The position numbers were made by a program, and so were the translations under genes. This document shows, piece after piece, positions 24,518 to 33,107 of a DNA stretch of 64,000 nt. The stretch spans positions 3,117,521-3,181,520 of the forward strand of contig NZ_CP144125.1 in assembly GCF_036429475.1 (NCBI RefSeq), given 5' to 3'. Origin of the DNA: Halalkalicoccus sp. CGA53 (GTDB lineage Archaea > Halobacteriota > Halobacteria > Halobacteriales > Halalkalicoccaceae). The stretch's first letter is position 1; every line of letters begins with the position of its first letter. The notes under the pieces are model-generated. The model was given only the letters and a program-made list of their open reading frames with translations, had not been told where the DNA came from and searched no databases.

Positions 24518-25400
24518 GGTCCGCCCCGAGGACGAAATCCGGCTCGTCGGAGATGCCCGAACGCGCGTAGGCGGCGTCCGAGACGTACCGGGGGGTCTCC
24601 GGGAGCAACGCTCTCGTCGAGTCGGCGCCGACCTCGGCGGCGTCCCGCGCGATCGCGGCGACCAGCGCCCTCGACGCCTCGACCGACTCCCAGACTGCCG
24701 TCCCGTAGATCGCGACCCGCTCCGCGTCCTCCCCGTGCTGGGAGACGCGAACCCGGTGGGCCATCCCCCCGACCCCGTCGTCGAGGACGGCGAAGACGGC
24801 CGCCTCCTCCGAAGCGCGCTCCAGATCCGCGGGCGTGAGCCGCGAGAGCGCCCACGACTCGTCGGTGTCGAGCGCGAGCCCCCGAAGGTGGGCCGCGGCG
24901 TCGCTCTCGACCCAGGCGTGCCAGGCGAGTTTCGGGTCCTCACGGACCCGGAGGTCCGCTTCGGCGTCGGGATCCGGCTCGGGCGTCGCCCACCGGAACT
25001 CGGTGACCGGCTCGAAGCCGACCGATCTCGACTGGCCGAGCCCCGCGACGTTCCACGAGAAGACCATGTTCCGCGCGACGGTCGCGCCCTGCTCGCACGC
25101 CCAGTCGAACAGCGCCTCGCTCAGCCGCTTCGAGATGCCCCGGCCCCTGTACTCGGGGTTCATCCGCATCCCCTGACACCACGCCTCGTACTCGCTGAGT
25201 GACACGCACTGGGCGATGCCGGCGAGCTCTGTCCCTGCGTCGAGGACGAACGTCTCCCGCTCCTCGCCCTCGATCCACTCCGGGTAGACCCGCGCGAGGT
25301 AGTCCTCGCCCTCCCGGTCCGGCCAGGTGTCCTCGGTGATAGCCGCGACCGCCTCGTGGTCCTCCGGGCGTGCCTCGCGTAGCTCCAGGTCTACGTCCAT
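24504..25400 (-). CDS. GNAT-family N-acetyltransferase (double-domain)
   Basis: A 298-residue protein with a clear N-terminal GNAT acetyl-CoA-binding domain (residues about 1-150; motif A region MRMNPEYRGRGISKRLSEAL). The C-terminal half (about 160-298) looks like a second, degenerate GNAT domain. I use ATG 25400 (MDVDLELREARPEDHEAV), the typical family start; the frame is open upstream without family character. The start overlaps the end of gatD by 10 bp, so the two may be co-transcribed. The acceptor is unknown. Confidence 0.85.
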   Translation of the reverse strand: MDVDLELREARPEDHEAVAAITEDTWPDREGEDYLARVYPEWIEGEERETFVLDAGTELAGIAQCVSLSEYEAWCQGMRMNPEYRGRGISKRLSEALFDWACEQGATVARNMVFSWNVAGLGQSRSVGFEPVTEFRWATPEPDPDAEADLRVREDPKLAWHAWVESDAAAHLRGLALDTDESWALSRLTPADLERASEEAAVFAVLDDGVGGMAHRVRVSQHGEDAERVAIYGTAVWESVEASRALVAAIARDAAEVGADSTRALLPETPRYVSDAAYARSGISDEPDFVLGADLTRR

Positions 25401-26635
25401 GGCACGGACCGATCGGTGAGCTCGCCCGCGGTCGAGGTCGAGAACAGCTCCGCCGTGCTGCCGTCCCGTGCGAGCGCCCACATCAGCTTCACCTTCGCCG
25501 TCCCGGGGAGGGTGTCCCCGGCCTCGATCACGCCGGCGTCGAGCAGGTCCCGGCCGGTGTCGTAGACCCGGTCACAGACCCGCCCCTCGATGCACTGACT
25601 CGTCATCACGACGGTCGTTCCGTCCTCGACGAGGTCGGCGATCCGCGGGATCCAGTCGGTGTGGACGTGACCCAGCCCCGTCCCCTCGAGGACGAGCCCC
25701 GCCGATCCCTCGACGTGACCGAGTATGGAGGGATCGGTCCCAGGCGTGAACTTCAGCAGGAGGACGTCGGTCTCCAGCCCGGCGTCGAGCGCCAACTCAC
25801 GTTCGCCGCGCTCGGTGTACTCGCCTCGAACCTCGATCTCCTCGGTCGCGTAGTCGACCGTCGCGAGCGGCTCTCCACCCACGGTCTCGAAGGCGTCGCG
25901 CCGCGACGTGTGGTTCTTTCTGACCCTGGTCCCCCGGTGGAGCGCACAGACGTCGTCGGACTCGCTCGCGTGCATACAGACGAGCACCTCGGCGATATCG
26001 CTCTTCGCCGCCTCGACCGCACAGACCGCGTTCATCACGTTGTCCGAGGAGGGCCGATCCGCCGAGCGCTGGCTTCCGGTGAAGACGATCGGCACGGGAG
26101 TGTCGAGGGCGAACGCGAGCGCACTCGCCGTGAACTGCATCGTGTCGGTGCCGTGCATGACGACGACGCCGTCGGCACCCGCCTCGATCTCCTCGTACAC
26201 CGCGTGGGCGAGGTCCGACCAGACCTCCGGCGTCATATTCTCCGAGAGGATGTTCGCGACGACCCTCCCTCGAAAGTTCGCCCGACCTGCGAGGTCGGGC
26301 ACCGCCCGCAGGACGTCCTCGGCGTCGAACTGTGCGGTCACCGCTCCGGTTCGGTAGTCGACCGTCGAGGCGATCGTCCCACCGGTACTGATCAGCGATA
26401 TCGTCGGCAGCGAGTCGTCGAACTCGACGACGGAGTCGCCCGAACTCTCGCCGTCGACGTCGTAGACACCTTCCTCAAGGACGTCGACGCTCGCCGACGC
26501 GCGCTCGACGCCGACGTTGTAGCCGCCGTCGAGTTTCACGACGAGGTGGTCGTGGGAACTCGAGGGCATGAGGACGCCTTTTATATCCCGCTCCCCGCCG
26601 CGGACGCGAACCCGGTCGCCTTCGGCTGCGTTCAT
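25391..26635 (-). CDS. gatD: Glutamyl-tRNA(Gln) amidotransferase subunit D
   Basis: A 414-residue archaeal GatD, the asparaginase-like subunit that releases ammonia from glutamine for GatE to convert Glu-tRNA(Gln) to Gln-tRNA(Gln). The N-terminal beta-barrel (residues 1-75) begins GDRVRVRGGERDIKGVL. The asparaginase core follows, with the nucleophile motif STGGTIAS near residue 83 and the second catalytic motif MHGTDTM near 159. Length and domain order are typical. Subunit GatE is not in this window, as usual for archaea. It overlaps the GNAT gene by 10 bp. Confidence 0.95.
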   Translation of the reverse strand: MNAAEGDRVRVRGGERDIKGVLMPSSSHDHLVVKLDGGYNVGVERASASVDVLEEGVYDVDGESSGDSVVEFDDSLPTISLISTGGTIASTVDYRTGAVTAQFDAEDVLRAVPDLAGRANFRGRVVANILSENMTPEVWSDLAHAVYEEIEAGADGVVVMHGTDTMQFTASALAFALDTPVPIVFTGSQRSADRPSSDNVMNAVCAVEAAKSDIAEVLVCMHASESDDVCALHRGTRVRKNHTSRRDAFETVGGEPLATVDYATEEIEVRGEYTERGERELALDAGLETDVLLLKFTPGTDPSILGHVEGSAGLVLEGTGLGHVHTDWIPRIADLVEDGTTVVMTSQCIEGRVCDRVYDTGRDLLDAGVIEAGDTLPGTAKVKLMWALARDGSTAELFSTSTAGELTDRSVPWT

Positions 26636-26767
26636 AGCCGGGGTTCCGTCGCCGTGGACGTAAATTCACTCGTTCCCCGACGGCGACCTCTCCGACCCTC
26701 GGAGCCCGGTCGCCTCCGGTCAGGACCGTCGAAACGGGTATGCAGTCCGAGAGCGTCCGTTCACCCG

Positions 26768-27178
26768 ATGTCAATCGAGTCGAGAATCGAGGCGTGGGGG
26801 CGGCGGGTTCTCCGCTCGCCGCTCTGGGTGGGGCTCGCGATCACGGCGATCCTGGTCGTTCCGACGTTCCTCGTCCCGGGAGTTGCCCTCTGGATCGGGA
26901 TCGTCTCCCTGCTCACGCTCACGCCGCTGGTCCTGTTCGGTACCTACCTCGCGTACTACCTGCTCGGGCGGTTCACCGGCCTGCTCGACGGGGACGAGGG
27001 GAGTCACGACGAGAGCCGCGAGGCCGACTCCCCGATCGCGGTGCTCAAACACCGGTACGCGGTCGGCGAGATCGACGAGGAGACGTTCGAGCGAAAGCTC
27101 GATCGACTCCTCGACGCCGGTTCTCCCCCGGGTCGGGAGGGCGGTCCGCGTCGAGAGGCCGACCTCCTGCGGGAGTGA
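26768..27178 (+). CDS. Membrane protein with C-terminal SHOCT domain
   Basis: A 136-residue protein. Two membrane helices (about residues 18-36 and 38-64) are followed by an acidic linker and a SHOCT motif (IAVLKHRYAVGEIDEETFERKLDRLLD spans about residues 92-118). SHOCT domains are short C-terminal helical hairpins linked to oligomerisation. The ATG at 26768 opens MSIESRIEAWGRRVL. Related two-helix SHOCT proteins are frequent in haloarchaea and have no fixed function. Confidence 0.85.
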   Translation: MSIESRIEAWGRRVLRSPLWVGLAITAILVVPTFLVPGVALWIGIVSLLTLTPLVLFGTYLAYYLLGRFTGLLDGDEGSHDESREADSPIAVLKHRYAVGEIDEETFERKLDRLLDAGSPPGREGGPRREADLLRE

Positions 27179-27346
27179 GCGACGGATAGCGCCGCTCGGT
27201 GGACGCGCTGTGAGGGATCGAGGCGAGAGCTCGGGGTGGGTGGGCGGGACGGCGGGGTTCTCGGCACCAGCGTACCTCGAGAATCCCCCGCTACCTATCC
27301 GACACGCTACGAACGAGGTCGTGTTCGGGGACCGCGAGGGAGTGAC

Positions 27347-27862
27347 TTATCGGCCTTCGGTTCGGGATCCGGTGGCGAACGGGCTCCGGTACCGCACGTA
27401 CCAGATACCGGCCGCGAGCGCACCCGATACGGCGGCGGGCCAGCGATCGGAGCTGAGATAGAGGTTCGGCGTCGGTGGGTTGTAGCCCGTGATCGGCCAG
27501 AAGGCGGCGTAGGAGTGACCCGAGGGGTTGATCAGGAGGAGGTCGAGCGCGTGGTGTGAGGCCATCCCGAGGAAGAGCAGCGCGGCGACGCGCACCCGGA
27601 TCCCCGGACGGACGAGCAGTGCGCCGACCGCGACGGCGAGGAGCGAGCCACCCATCGTGTGGAACGCTCCCCACGAGAACGGAACCCCGAGGGCGGCTTC
27701 GACGGCCCGTCCGCTCACGAACAGCTCCGCACGGTTCATGTCCGGGATCAGTGAACCGGCCATCGCGACGGTGACGTAGCGTGGCGAGAGCCACTCGTAC
27801 CGGAACGAGAGCAACGTCGCGAGCGAGTAGCCGACGAGGACGTGTGTCAGCAGGTCAGCCAT
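27347..27862 (-). CDS. Membrane-bound metal-dependent hydrolase (DUF457/YdjM family)
   Basis: A 171-residue polytopic membrane protein. It starts MADLLTHVLVGYSLATLL and carries the family's scattered metal-binding residues: His at 7, GSLIPDMNR near 40, FHTMGG near 70 and ASHHALDLLL near 100. The family is annotated as inner-membrane metal-dependent hydrolase with no confirmed substrate. The start at ATG 27862 overlaps the upstream gene by 8 bp, so the two are translated together. Confidence 0.85.
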   Translation of the reverse strand: MADLLTHVLVGYSLATLLSFRYEWLSPRYVTVAMAGSLIPDMNRAELFVSGRAVEAALGVPFSWGAFHTMGGSLLAVAVGALLVRPGIRVRVAALLFLGMASHHALDLLLINPSGHSYAAFWPITGYNPPTPNLYLSSDRWPAAVSGALAAGIWYVRYRSPFATGSRTEGR

Positions 27863-28370
27863 CGCGCTCACCTCGGGGGAGCGTTCGGACGGGGCGGGGT
27901 TCGTCCCGCGGTTCGAGACCGAGGACCGCCCGGTCGATCCGCCACCCGCGGAGCAGACGCGAGAGCACCCAGAGCCCGGCGAGCAGCGAGACGACGTACA
28001 TGTAGGTGATCTCCCACGGGTCTCGAACGAGCGTCTCCTCCGCGTCGAACGCGCCGCCGGGTTCGACGACCCCGAACGCGCGGAGCCGCTGTCCCTCCTC
28101 GACCGGTTCCTCGACACCCTCGACTTCGAGCGTGATCGTCTCGCCGGGCGGACCTGTTTCGATCGTCACCGGATCGGTCGAGACGACGGGGCCGGAGACG
28201 TCCGCCCGGTCGCCGACGTACGCGTCGTAGTCCGCCGCGAGATCGTCGCCGTCGGGATAGGCGTGGTTCTCCGGGTCGGGGTCCGCGGTCCCGGAGAGGA
28301 CGAACAGGCCGACGAGGAGGGCGAAGACGCAGACGAGCGCGAGGGCGCGCGAACGGGGGCTCTGGAGCAT
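27855..28370 (-). CDS. Membrane-anchored protein with OB-like extracellular domain
   Basis: A 171-residue protein with an N-terminal membrane helix (about 9-27), an acidic extracytoplasmic beta-rich domain (about 30-115) and a C-terminal membrane helix (about 122-142). The central part (YVGDRADVSGPVVSTDPVTIE, then GQRLRAFGVVEPGG) has the strand pattern of a small OB-fold. No enzyme motif is visible. It overlaps the DUF457 gene by 8 bp and probably works with it at the membrane. Confidence 0.75.
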   Translation of the reverse strand: MLQSPRSRALALVCVFALLVGLFVLSGTADPDPENHAYPDGDDLAADYDAYVGDRADVSGPVVSTDPVTIETGPPGETITLEVEGVEEPVEEGQRLRAFGVVEPGGAFDAEETLVRDPWEITYMYVVSLLAGLWVLSRLLRGWRIDRAVLGLEPRDEPRPVRTLPRGERDG

Positions 28371-28445
28371 ACCCCCACCTGTCGGCCGAAACCCTTCGTC
28401 GTTCCGTTCGGGAACGCGGCCGAGAAAGAGGGGTTCAGCGGAGCC

Positions 28446-29096
28446 TCAGAACCAGTCTCGACACCACTTTCGCATCGTCTCGATCTCCGCCTCCTGGACC
28501 TCGATGACCTCCTCTGCGAGCTGTCTCACGTCCCCGTCCTCACCTTCGGCGAGGACGTCCTCGGCCATCACGATCGCCCCCTCGTGGTGGTGGATCATCC
28601 CCGAGAGGAACAGCCGGTCGAACTCGTCGCCCTCGGCCGCAGCGAGCTCGTCCATCGCCTCGTCGGTGAGCATTCCGTCCATCTCGTCGTGGTCCATCTC
28701 GTGGTCGTGGGGGTCGTGACCGTGGGTTTCGAGCCACTCCTCCATCGTCCCCATCTCCGCCTCCTGGGCCTCGATAACCTCCTCCGCGAGCGCACAGAGT
28801 TCGCTCCGATTCGTACGACCGAGGACCAGTTCGGCCATCTCCGTCGCCTGCTCGTGGTGCGGGATCATCATCTGCAGGAAGCGAACGTCCGCTTCGTTCA
28901 GCTCCCCGTCGTGGCGATCGTCGCGATCTTCGTCCTCGTCCTCGTCATCGTCGCGATCCTCTCCGTGGTCACCCTGGTCATCGCTCCGGTCGGAGCCGTC
29001 GTCATCGTCGTGACTGCCCGCGGCGGCGACGGATCCGGTCGCCCCGGTGGCTCCGATCAGGTACAGCACGCGTCGTCTGCTCGTATCGAGTGTCAT
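28446..29096 (-). CDS. Exported DUF305 protein (ferritin-like, metal-related)
   Basis: A 216-residue protein with an N-terminal twin-arginine-like signal (TSRRRVLYLIGATGATGS) and a very acidic Asp-rich linker of about 35 residues. Two DUF305 repeats follow, marked by FLQMMIPHHEQATEMAE and FLSGMIHHHEGAIVMAE. DUF305 proteins are ferritin-like helical bundles rich in His and Met and are often linked to copper or other metals. I use ATG 29096; an upstream in-frame start at 29117 would run through an inverted repeat. It is divergent from the membrane winged-helix gene. Confidence 0.87.
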   Translation of the reverse strand: MTLDTSRRRVLYLIGATGATGSVAAAGSHDDDDGSDRSDDQGDHGEDRDDDEDEDEDRDDRHDGELNEADVRFLQMMIPHHEQATEMAELVLGRTNRSELCALAEEVIEAQEAEMGTMEEWLETHGHDPHDHEMDHDEMDGMLTDEAMDELAAAEGDEFDRLFLSGMIHHHEGAIVMAEDVLAEGEDGDVRQLAEEVIEVQEAEIETMRKWCRDWF

Positions 29097-29113
29097 AGCT
29101 GGTGAGTCGGGGC

Positions 29114-29131
29114 TCACGAGCGGCCTCGTGA
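29114..29131. promoter_or_regulatory. Inverted repeat upstream of the DUF305 gene
   Basis: A perfect palindrome TCACGAG-CGGC-CTCGTGA with 7-bp arms lies 18 bp upstream of the DUF305 start. It is a candidate operator. The adjacent AT-rich tract GGTTATTATTATAGTACG (about 29160-29178) probably serves as promoter for one or both divergent genes. Confidence 0.45.
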
Positions 29132-29310
29132 CTGCCCTGTCAGTTCGGTACGGATTCGACGGTTATTATTATAGTACGATGAACCGTTGTGATCAACTAG
29201 TGAGGCGCGGTCCGACGGCCACGGACGATCGGTGAGGTGGATTTAACGCTGGGTTAGCATCCGGCGACCCGGGGACGTACCGTTATGCGAGCGCGCCACG
29301 AACCGGAGGT

Positions 29311-30102
29311 ATGATCGGTGAGACCCTGTCCGGTCTCGGGGTGCTGTTCGCGCTCGGGACGGGGCTCTCCGCCGGCGTCCTCGCGGCGCTGTCGTGGCGG
29401 GTGTTTCGCGGGTCCCCGGTGGGATCGAGCCTCGCGACGCTCGCGGCGGTGATGTCGCTCGCGACGATCTATCACACGTCGGTGCTGGTCACCGGAGCCG
29501 AGGCTCACGAGCCTGGACTCCTCGGCACCGCGATGTATCTCGCTGCACTCGGCGCGTGCTACGTCATCGTCCGCACACATCGGCGGATCGCCGTTCCGAT
29601 CCGGGGCTACCGCCGGTTCGCGCTCCTCGCGGTCGTAGGTGGAGTGGGCTTTGCCGTCGGCGGATTCACGACGAAGCTCCTCCTCTCCGAAGCGGTCCAC
29701 TGGGTACACGGCGGCTCCGCGCTCTTCCTTTGTGTCGGACTCTACGGCACGCTGGAGACTCACCTCGGGAACGACCGGTGGCTCGACCGGCTCGTCCGGG
29801 AGCCACACAGGGCGCGCTCGGCGGAGTGGATGCGTCCGCTCGACGACGCGATCCTTGAGGTGCTCTCCCGGTCGGGGCTGGTGCTCACTCCCGCAGTGAT
29901 CGCGTTCAACCTCGGCTACAGCCGCGAGGAGGTGAACCGACGGATCCGCAAACTCGAAGAGCGCGGGTTCGTCGAGCGGATCGAGCGTGGGAAGTACAGG
30001 CTCGCGACGAGGGGCGAACGATCGCCTCGCTATCCCACCCGAACCGACGGGCACGGCACCGCGACCGGCCGGTCCTCGGACGATCGAACCCCGGATTCCT
30101 GA
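29311..30102 (+). CDS. Membrane-bound winged-helix regulator
   Basis: A 263-residue protein. Five predicted membrane helices fill residues about 4-155, followed by a cytosolic winged helix at about 180-235 (LDDAILEVLSRSGLVLTP, recognition region YSREEVNRRIRKLEERGFV, wing IERGKYRL). The last 30 residues are disordered. The start ATG at 29311 directly follows GGAGGT, a good ribosome-binding site. Membrane-tethered regulators of this type occur in haloarchaea but few are characterised. The divergent DUF305 gene is its most likely target. Confidence 0.82.
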   Translation: MIGETLSGLGVLFALGTGLSAGVLAALSWRVFRGSPVGSSLATLAAVMSLATIYHTSVLVTGAEAHEPGLLGTAMYLAALGACYVIVRTHRRIAVPIRGYRRFALLAVVGGVGFAVGGFTTKLLLSEAVHWVHGGSALFLCVGLYGTLETHLGNDRWLDRLVREPHRARSAEWMRPLDDAILEVLSRSGLVLTPAVIAFNLGYSREEVNRRIRKLEERGFVERIERGKYRLATRGERSPRYPTRTDGHGTATGRSSDDRTPDS

Positions 30103-30161
30103 TACCGGAGAAACGGTCCGGACACCAGTAGACCGAAGCGTCGTGGGGAGAGACCCACTCC

Positions 30162-31115
30162 ATGCACGTCGCCGTCATCGGCGGAGGAGGAACGATCGGG
30201 TCGACCGTCGCCTACGACCTCGTCACCGGACAGCACGCGGTCGACGTCACCCTGATCGACACGGACGAGGACGCCGCCTACGGCCACGCGACCGACATCC
30301 GCCACGCGACCCGGCACGTCTCGCACCCGACCGGCAGAGCGTCGAGGGGTCGCTACGGAACGATCGAACACGAACCGCCGGGTCCCGACGCGCTCTCCGG
30401 AGCGGACTGCATCGTCGTGACCGCGAGCGCACCGCGCGTGAGCGGCGGGGCCGAGCGCGGTGGCCGGATGACGTTCCTCGATCGGAACCTCGGGATGGCC
30501 GAGGAGGTAGGCGGCTGGCTCCGGGAGGTCGAACCGAGAGCGCTGCTCTGCGTGACGAACCCGGTCGATCGGATCACACACCGCCTCTGGGCGGAGAGCG
30601 GGTGGCCCCGCGAGCACGTCCTCGGCTACTCGCTCTCGGAGACCGCGCGGATGGCCGACTGGATCGCCGATCACGAGGGTGCCTCGCCGTCGGACGTCTC
30701 CTGTCCGATGCTCGGCGAGCACGGCGAACACCTCGTCCCCGCGTTCTCCCGCGCGACCGTCGAGGGTCGGCCGCTCGCGCTGACCGAAGACGAGTGCCGG
30801 GCGGCCCTCGACTTCGTCAGGGACGCGCCGTACGACGTGATCGCACACCGCGGTCCCGGGGACTCCTCGCGATGGGTGACCGGTCGCGGGGTCGCCGGCA
30901 TCGTTGAGGCGCTCTCCTCGAACGACGTCGACGACCCAGTATGTCTCTCGGTCCCGCTCGACGGTGAGTACGGGGCGGAGGACGTCTGCCTCTCCGTCCC
31001 ACTCACCCTCTCTCCGGAGGGGTGGAGCGAGATCCACGAGTGGGAACTCTCCGACTGGGAGCGCGAGCGGATGACTGCGGCCGCGAAAGCGGTGCGATCC
31101 TCGCTGGAGCGATAA
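30162..31115 (+). CDS. Malate/lactate dehydrogenase family protein
   Basis: A 317-residue NAD-dependent 2-hydroxyacid dehydrogenase. The Rossmann motif is GGGGTIGS near residue 7, and the acidic LIDTD at the end of strand 2 indicates NAD preference. The active-site loop carries APRVSGGAERGGR near 87, and NPVDRITH (near 127) with GEHGEHLVPAFS (near 184) supply the catalytic Asp/Asn/His set seen in MDH/LDH. The Arg in the loop fits a malate-like dicarboxylate. It could be a second MDH or a related oxidoreductase rather than the TCA enzyme. Confidence 0.85.
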   Translation: MHVAVIGGGGTIGSTVAYDLVTGQHAVDVTLIDTDEDAAYGHATDIRHATRHVSHPTGRASRGRYGTIEHEPPGPDALSGADCIVVTASAPRVSGGAERGGRMTFLDRNLGMAEEVGGWLREVEPRALLCVTNPVDRITHRLWAESGWPREHVLGYSLSETARMADWIADHEGASPSDVSCPMLGEHGEHLVPAFSRATVEGRPLALTEDECRAALDFVRDAPYDVIAHRGPGDSSRWVTGRGVAGIVEALSSNDVDDPVCLSVPLDGEYGAEDVCLSVPLTLSPEGWSEIHEWELSDWERERMTAAAKAVRSSLER

Positions 31116-31127
31116 CGTGCGTCCCGC

Positions 31128-32972
31128 TCAGGCCGTCGGCAGATCGAGTCGCGAGAGCGTCTCCTGGGTCGGTCTCCCCTCCTCGTCCCACCCGCGAAAC
31201 GCGTAGTACTCCTCGCGCATCGCCGCCAGTTCCTCCGGTGGGCAGTACATCCCCTCGCTCGGGCCGTCCGGGATCGGTTCGTGGGTGACACGCTGGGGGA
31301 GCGTGTCGGTCTCGCGACCGGCGACCCCGCGTTCGACGTTGATCAGCCGTTCGAGCGTGTAGACCCGCTCGCCGATCTCCTCTAGTTCGTCGACCGAGAG
31401 CTCCCACCCGAGCGCGAGGTTCACCGCGTCGCGATAGTTCTCGTTGACGTGGACGCCCCACCCACCCTCGCTGACGAACCGACACTGCGTGAGCGAGTCA
31501 CCGAGCGCCGTGAAGTGCTGCGACCGGGCGGCGAACTCCGCGGTACCTTCTGTACCTTCGTCGTACTCGCCGCGGTACTGTCTGGTGGGGCGCGTGTCGT
31601 GGTGCGAGCCGCCGCGGTTCGAGGTGGCGTAGCCGATGCTCATCCCCTTGAGACCTCTAGGAGAGTGAGCGGCGAACTCGAGGCCCATCCGGCCGTGGAC
31701 GAACGCCTCGCTCTCCTCTCCCAGTTCCTCGGAGAGTCGGGACGAGCCCTCCGCGAGCGCGTCGCCGATCCCCTCTCGGTGGGCCGTCTCCCTCGCTAAC
31801 TCGACGAGCCCGTCGGCGTCCCCGAACTCCAGGTGCGGCGAGTCGTCGGTGAGCAGCCCCTTCTCGTGACACTCGCGGGCGAAGGCGACCGTGACCCCCC
31901 AACTGATCGTGTCCATCCCGAGCCGATCGCAGAGGTCGTTCGCCTTCATCACCCGTTCGATGTCGTAGACCTCCTGCATCGTCGTCGTCGCGAAGAGGCT
32001 CTCGAACTCCGGGATCTTCGCCCGCGTGATCCCTTCCGCCTCGACGCTCACGTGCTTGCCACACCGGACCGCACACGCCGCACAGGTGGTGTCCTCGGTG
32101 ACGTACTCCTCTTTGAGCGTCTCGCCGGAGACCGCCTCGGCGTCGGCCTCGTCGGCCTGTTCGGACTGGTTGTTTCTCGTACCGAGCTTCCCCATCTCGT
32201 TGATCGGGTTCACCAGCCCGGCGGTCCCGTGGGTCTGGAGCATCTGCGTCTCGTCCATCAGCCGCCCCATCTGTCCGGTCGTGAGCTCTCGGAACTCGCT
32301 CTCCGAGGCGACCTCCGGCTCGAACGAGCCCTCTCGAACCGCGAGCGCCTTCACGTTCTTCGATCCCATCACCGCACCCGCACCGCCGCGGCCCGCCACG
32401 CCCTCCCTGTCCCGACCCTGGTGTAACAGACAGGCGTACCGGACGAGGTTTTCACCTGCTGGCCCGGCGGCGATCACGTGCGTCGAGTGGCCGACGCCCT
32501 CCGCCTCGCGAACCCCCTCGCAGGTCGCGTACGTCTCCTCGCCCGCGAATCCCTCGGCCTCCTCGATCCGGGCGCCCTCCTCGTCGACGACGACGTACGA
32601 GAGCTCCTCGGTACGTCCGTGGAGCGCGACGACGTCGAAGCCGGTCGTCTTCTGCGCCTGGGGGAAGCTCCCGCCGAAGGTGCTGTCGAAGAAGCCGTTC
32701 GTCATCGGGCTCACGAAGCCGACGACGCCGCGGCTGGTCGACTGGAACGGCGTGGCGGTCATCGGCCCGACGGCGAACGCGAGGATGTTCTCGACGTCGA
32801 ACGGCCCCGCGTCGGAGGGGACGTGGTCGTGGACAAGCTTCGCCGCGAAGCCGTTTCCCCCGAGGAGGCGTCGCGCGTCGTCCGGTTCGATCGGTTCGCG
32901 CTCCGTCTTTCCGGTGTCCAGGTGGACGTGCAGGATCTCGCCGCCGTACGCCGGTGGGAGGTCGTCCGTCAT
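31128..32972 (-). CDS. Aldehyde:ferredoxin oxidoreductase family (tungsten pterin) protein
   Basis: A 614-residue AOR-family enzyme, which oxidises aldehydes to acids with a tungsten bis-pterin cofactor and passes electrons to ferredoxin. The N-terminal domain (YGGEILHVHLDTGK, then GGNGFAAKLV) matches AOR_N. The 4Fe-4S ligands are in CAACAVRC near residue 295 and the Cys of DLCDRLGMDTISWG near 350. The ATG at 32972 is preferred over one nine codons upstream. Substrate is unknown. WtpABC at 53.7-56.6 kb could supply the metal. Confidence 0.93.
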   Translation of the reverse strand: MTDDLPPAYGGEILHVHLDTGKTEREPIEPDDARRLLGGNGFAAKLVHDHVPSDAGPFDVENILAFAVGPMTATPFQSTSRGVVGFVSPMTNGFFDSTFGGSFPQAQKTTGFDVVALHGRTEELSYVVVDEEGARIEEAEGFAGEETYATCEGVREAEGVGHSTHVIAAGPAGENLVRYACLLHQGRDREGVAGRGGAGAVMGSKNVKALAVREGSFEPEVASESEFRELTTGQMGRLMDETQMLQTHGTAGLVNPINEMGKLGTRNNQSEQADEADAEAVSGETLKEEYVTEDTTCAACAVRCGKHVSVEAEGITRAKIPEFESLFATTTMQEVYDIERVMKANDLCDRLGMDTISWGVTVAFARECHEKGLLTDDSPHLEFGDADGLVELARETAHREGIGDALAEGSSRLSEELGEESEAFVHGRMGLEFAAHSPRGLKGMSIGYATSNRGGSHHDTRPTRQYRGEYDEGTEGTAEFAARSQHFTALGDSLTQCRFVSEGGWGVHVNENYRDAVNLALGWELSVDELEEIGERVYTLERLINVERGVAGRETDTLPQRVTHEPIPDGPSEGMYCPPEELAAMREEYYAFRGWDEEGRPTQETLSRLDLPTA

Positions 32973-33078
32973 ACCCACACACTCGACGGTCGGGACCAAG
33001 GAAGTTCCGTTCGCAGGACCTTGACGAGCGACAGGGTCGTTCGACCACGAGCCGACGTGGCCCTCCAGCCACGAAACG

Positions 33079-33085
33079 TTTATTC
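33079..33085 (+). promoter_or_regulatory. TATA box of the Gfo/Idh/MocA gene
   Basis: TTTATTC, preceded by a purine-rich CGAAAC (BRE-like), sits 23-29 bp upstream of the ATG at 33108. This spacing predicts a leaderless transcript starting at or within a few bases of the start codon. Confidence 0.6.
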
Positions 33086-33107
33086 ACGCGTTCGAACGTG
33101 GTTGTCC

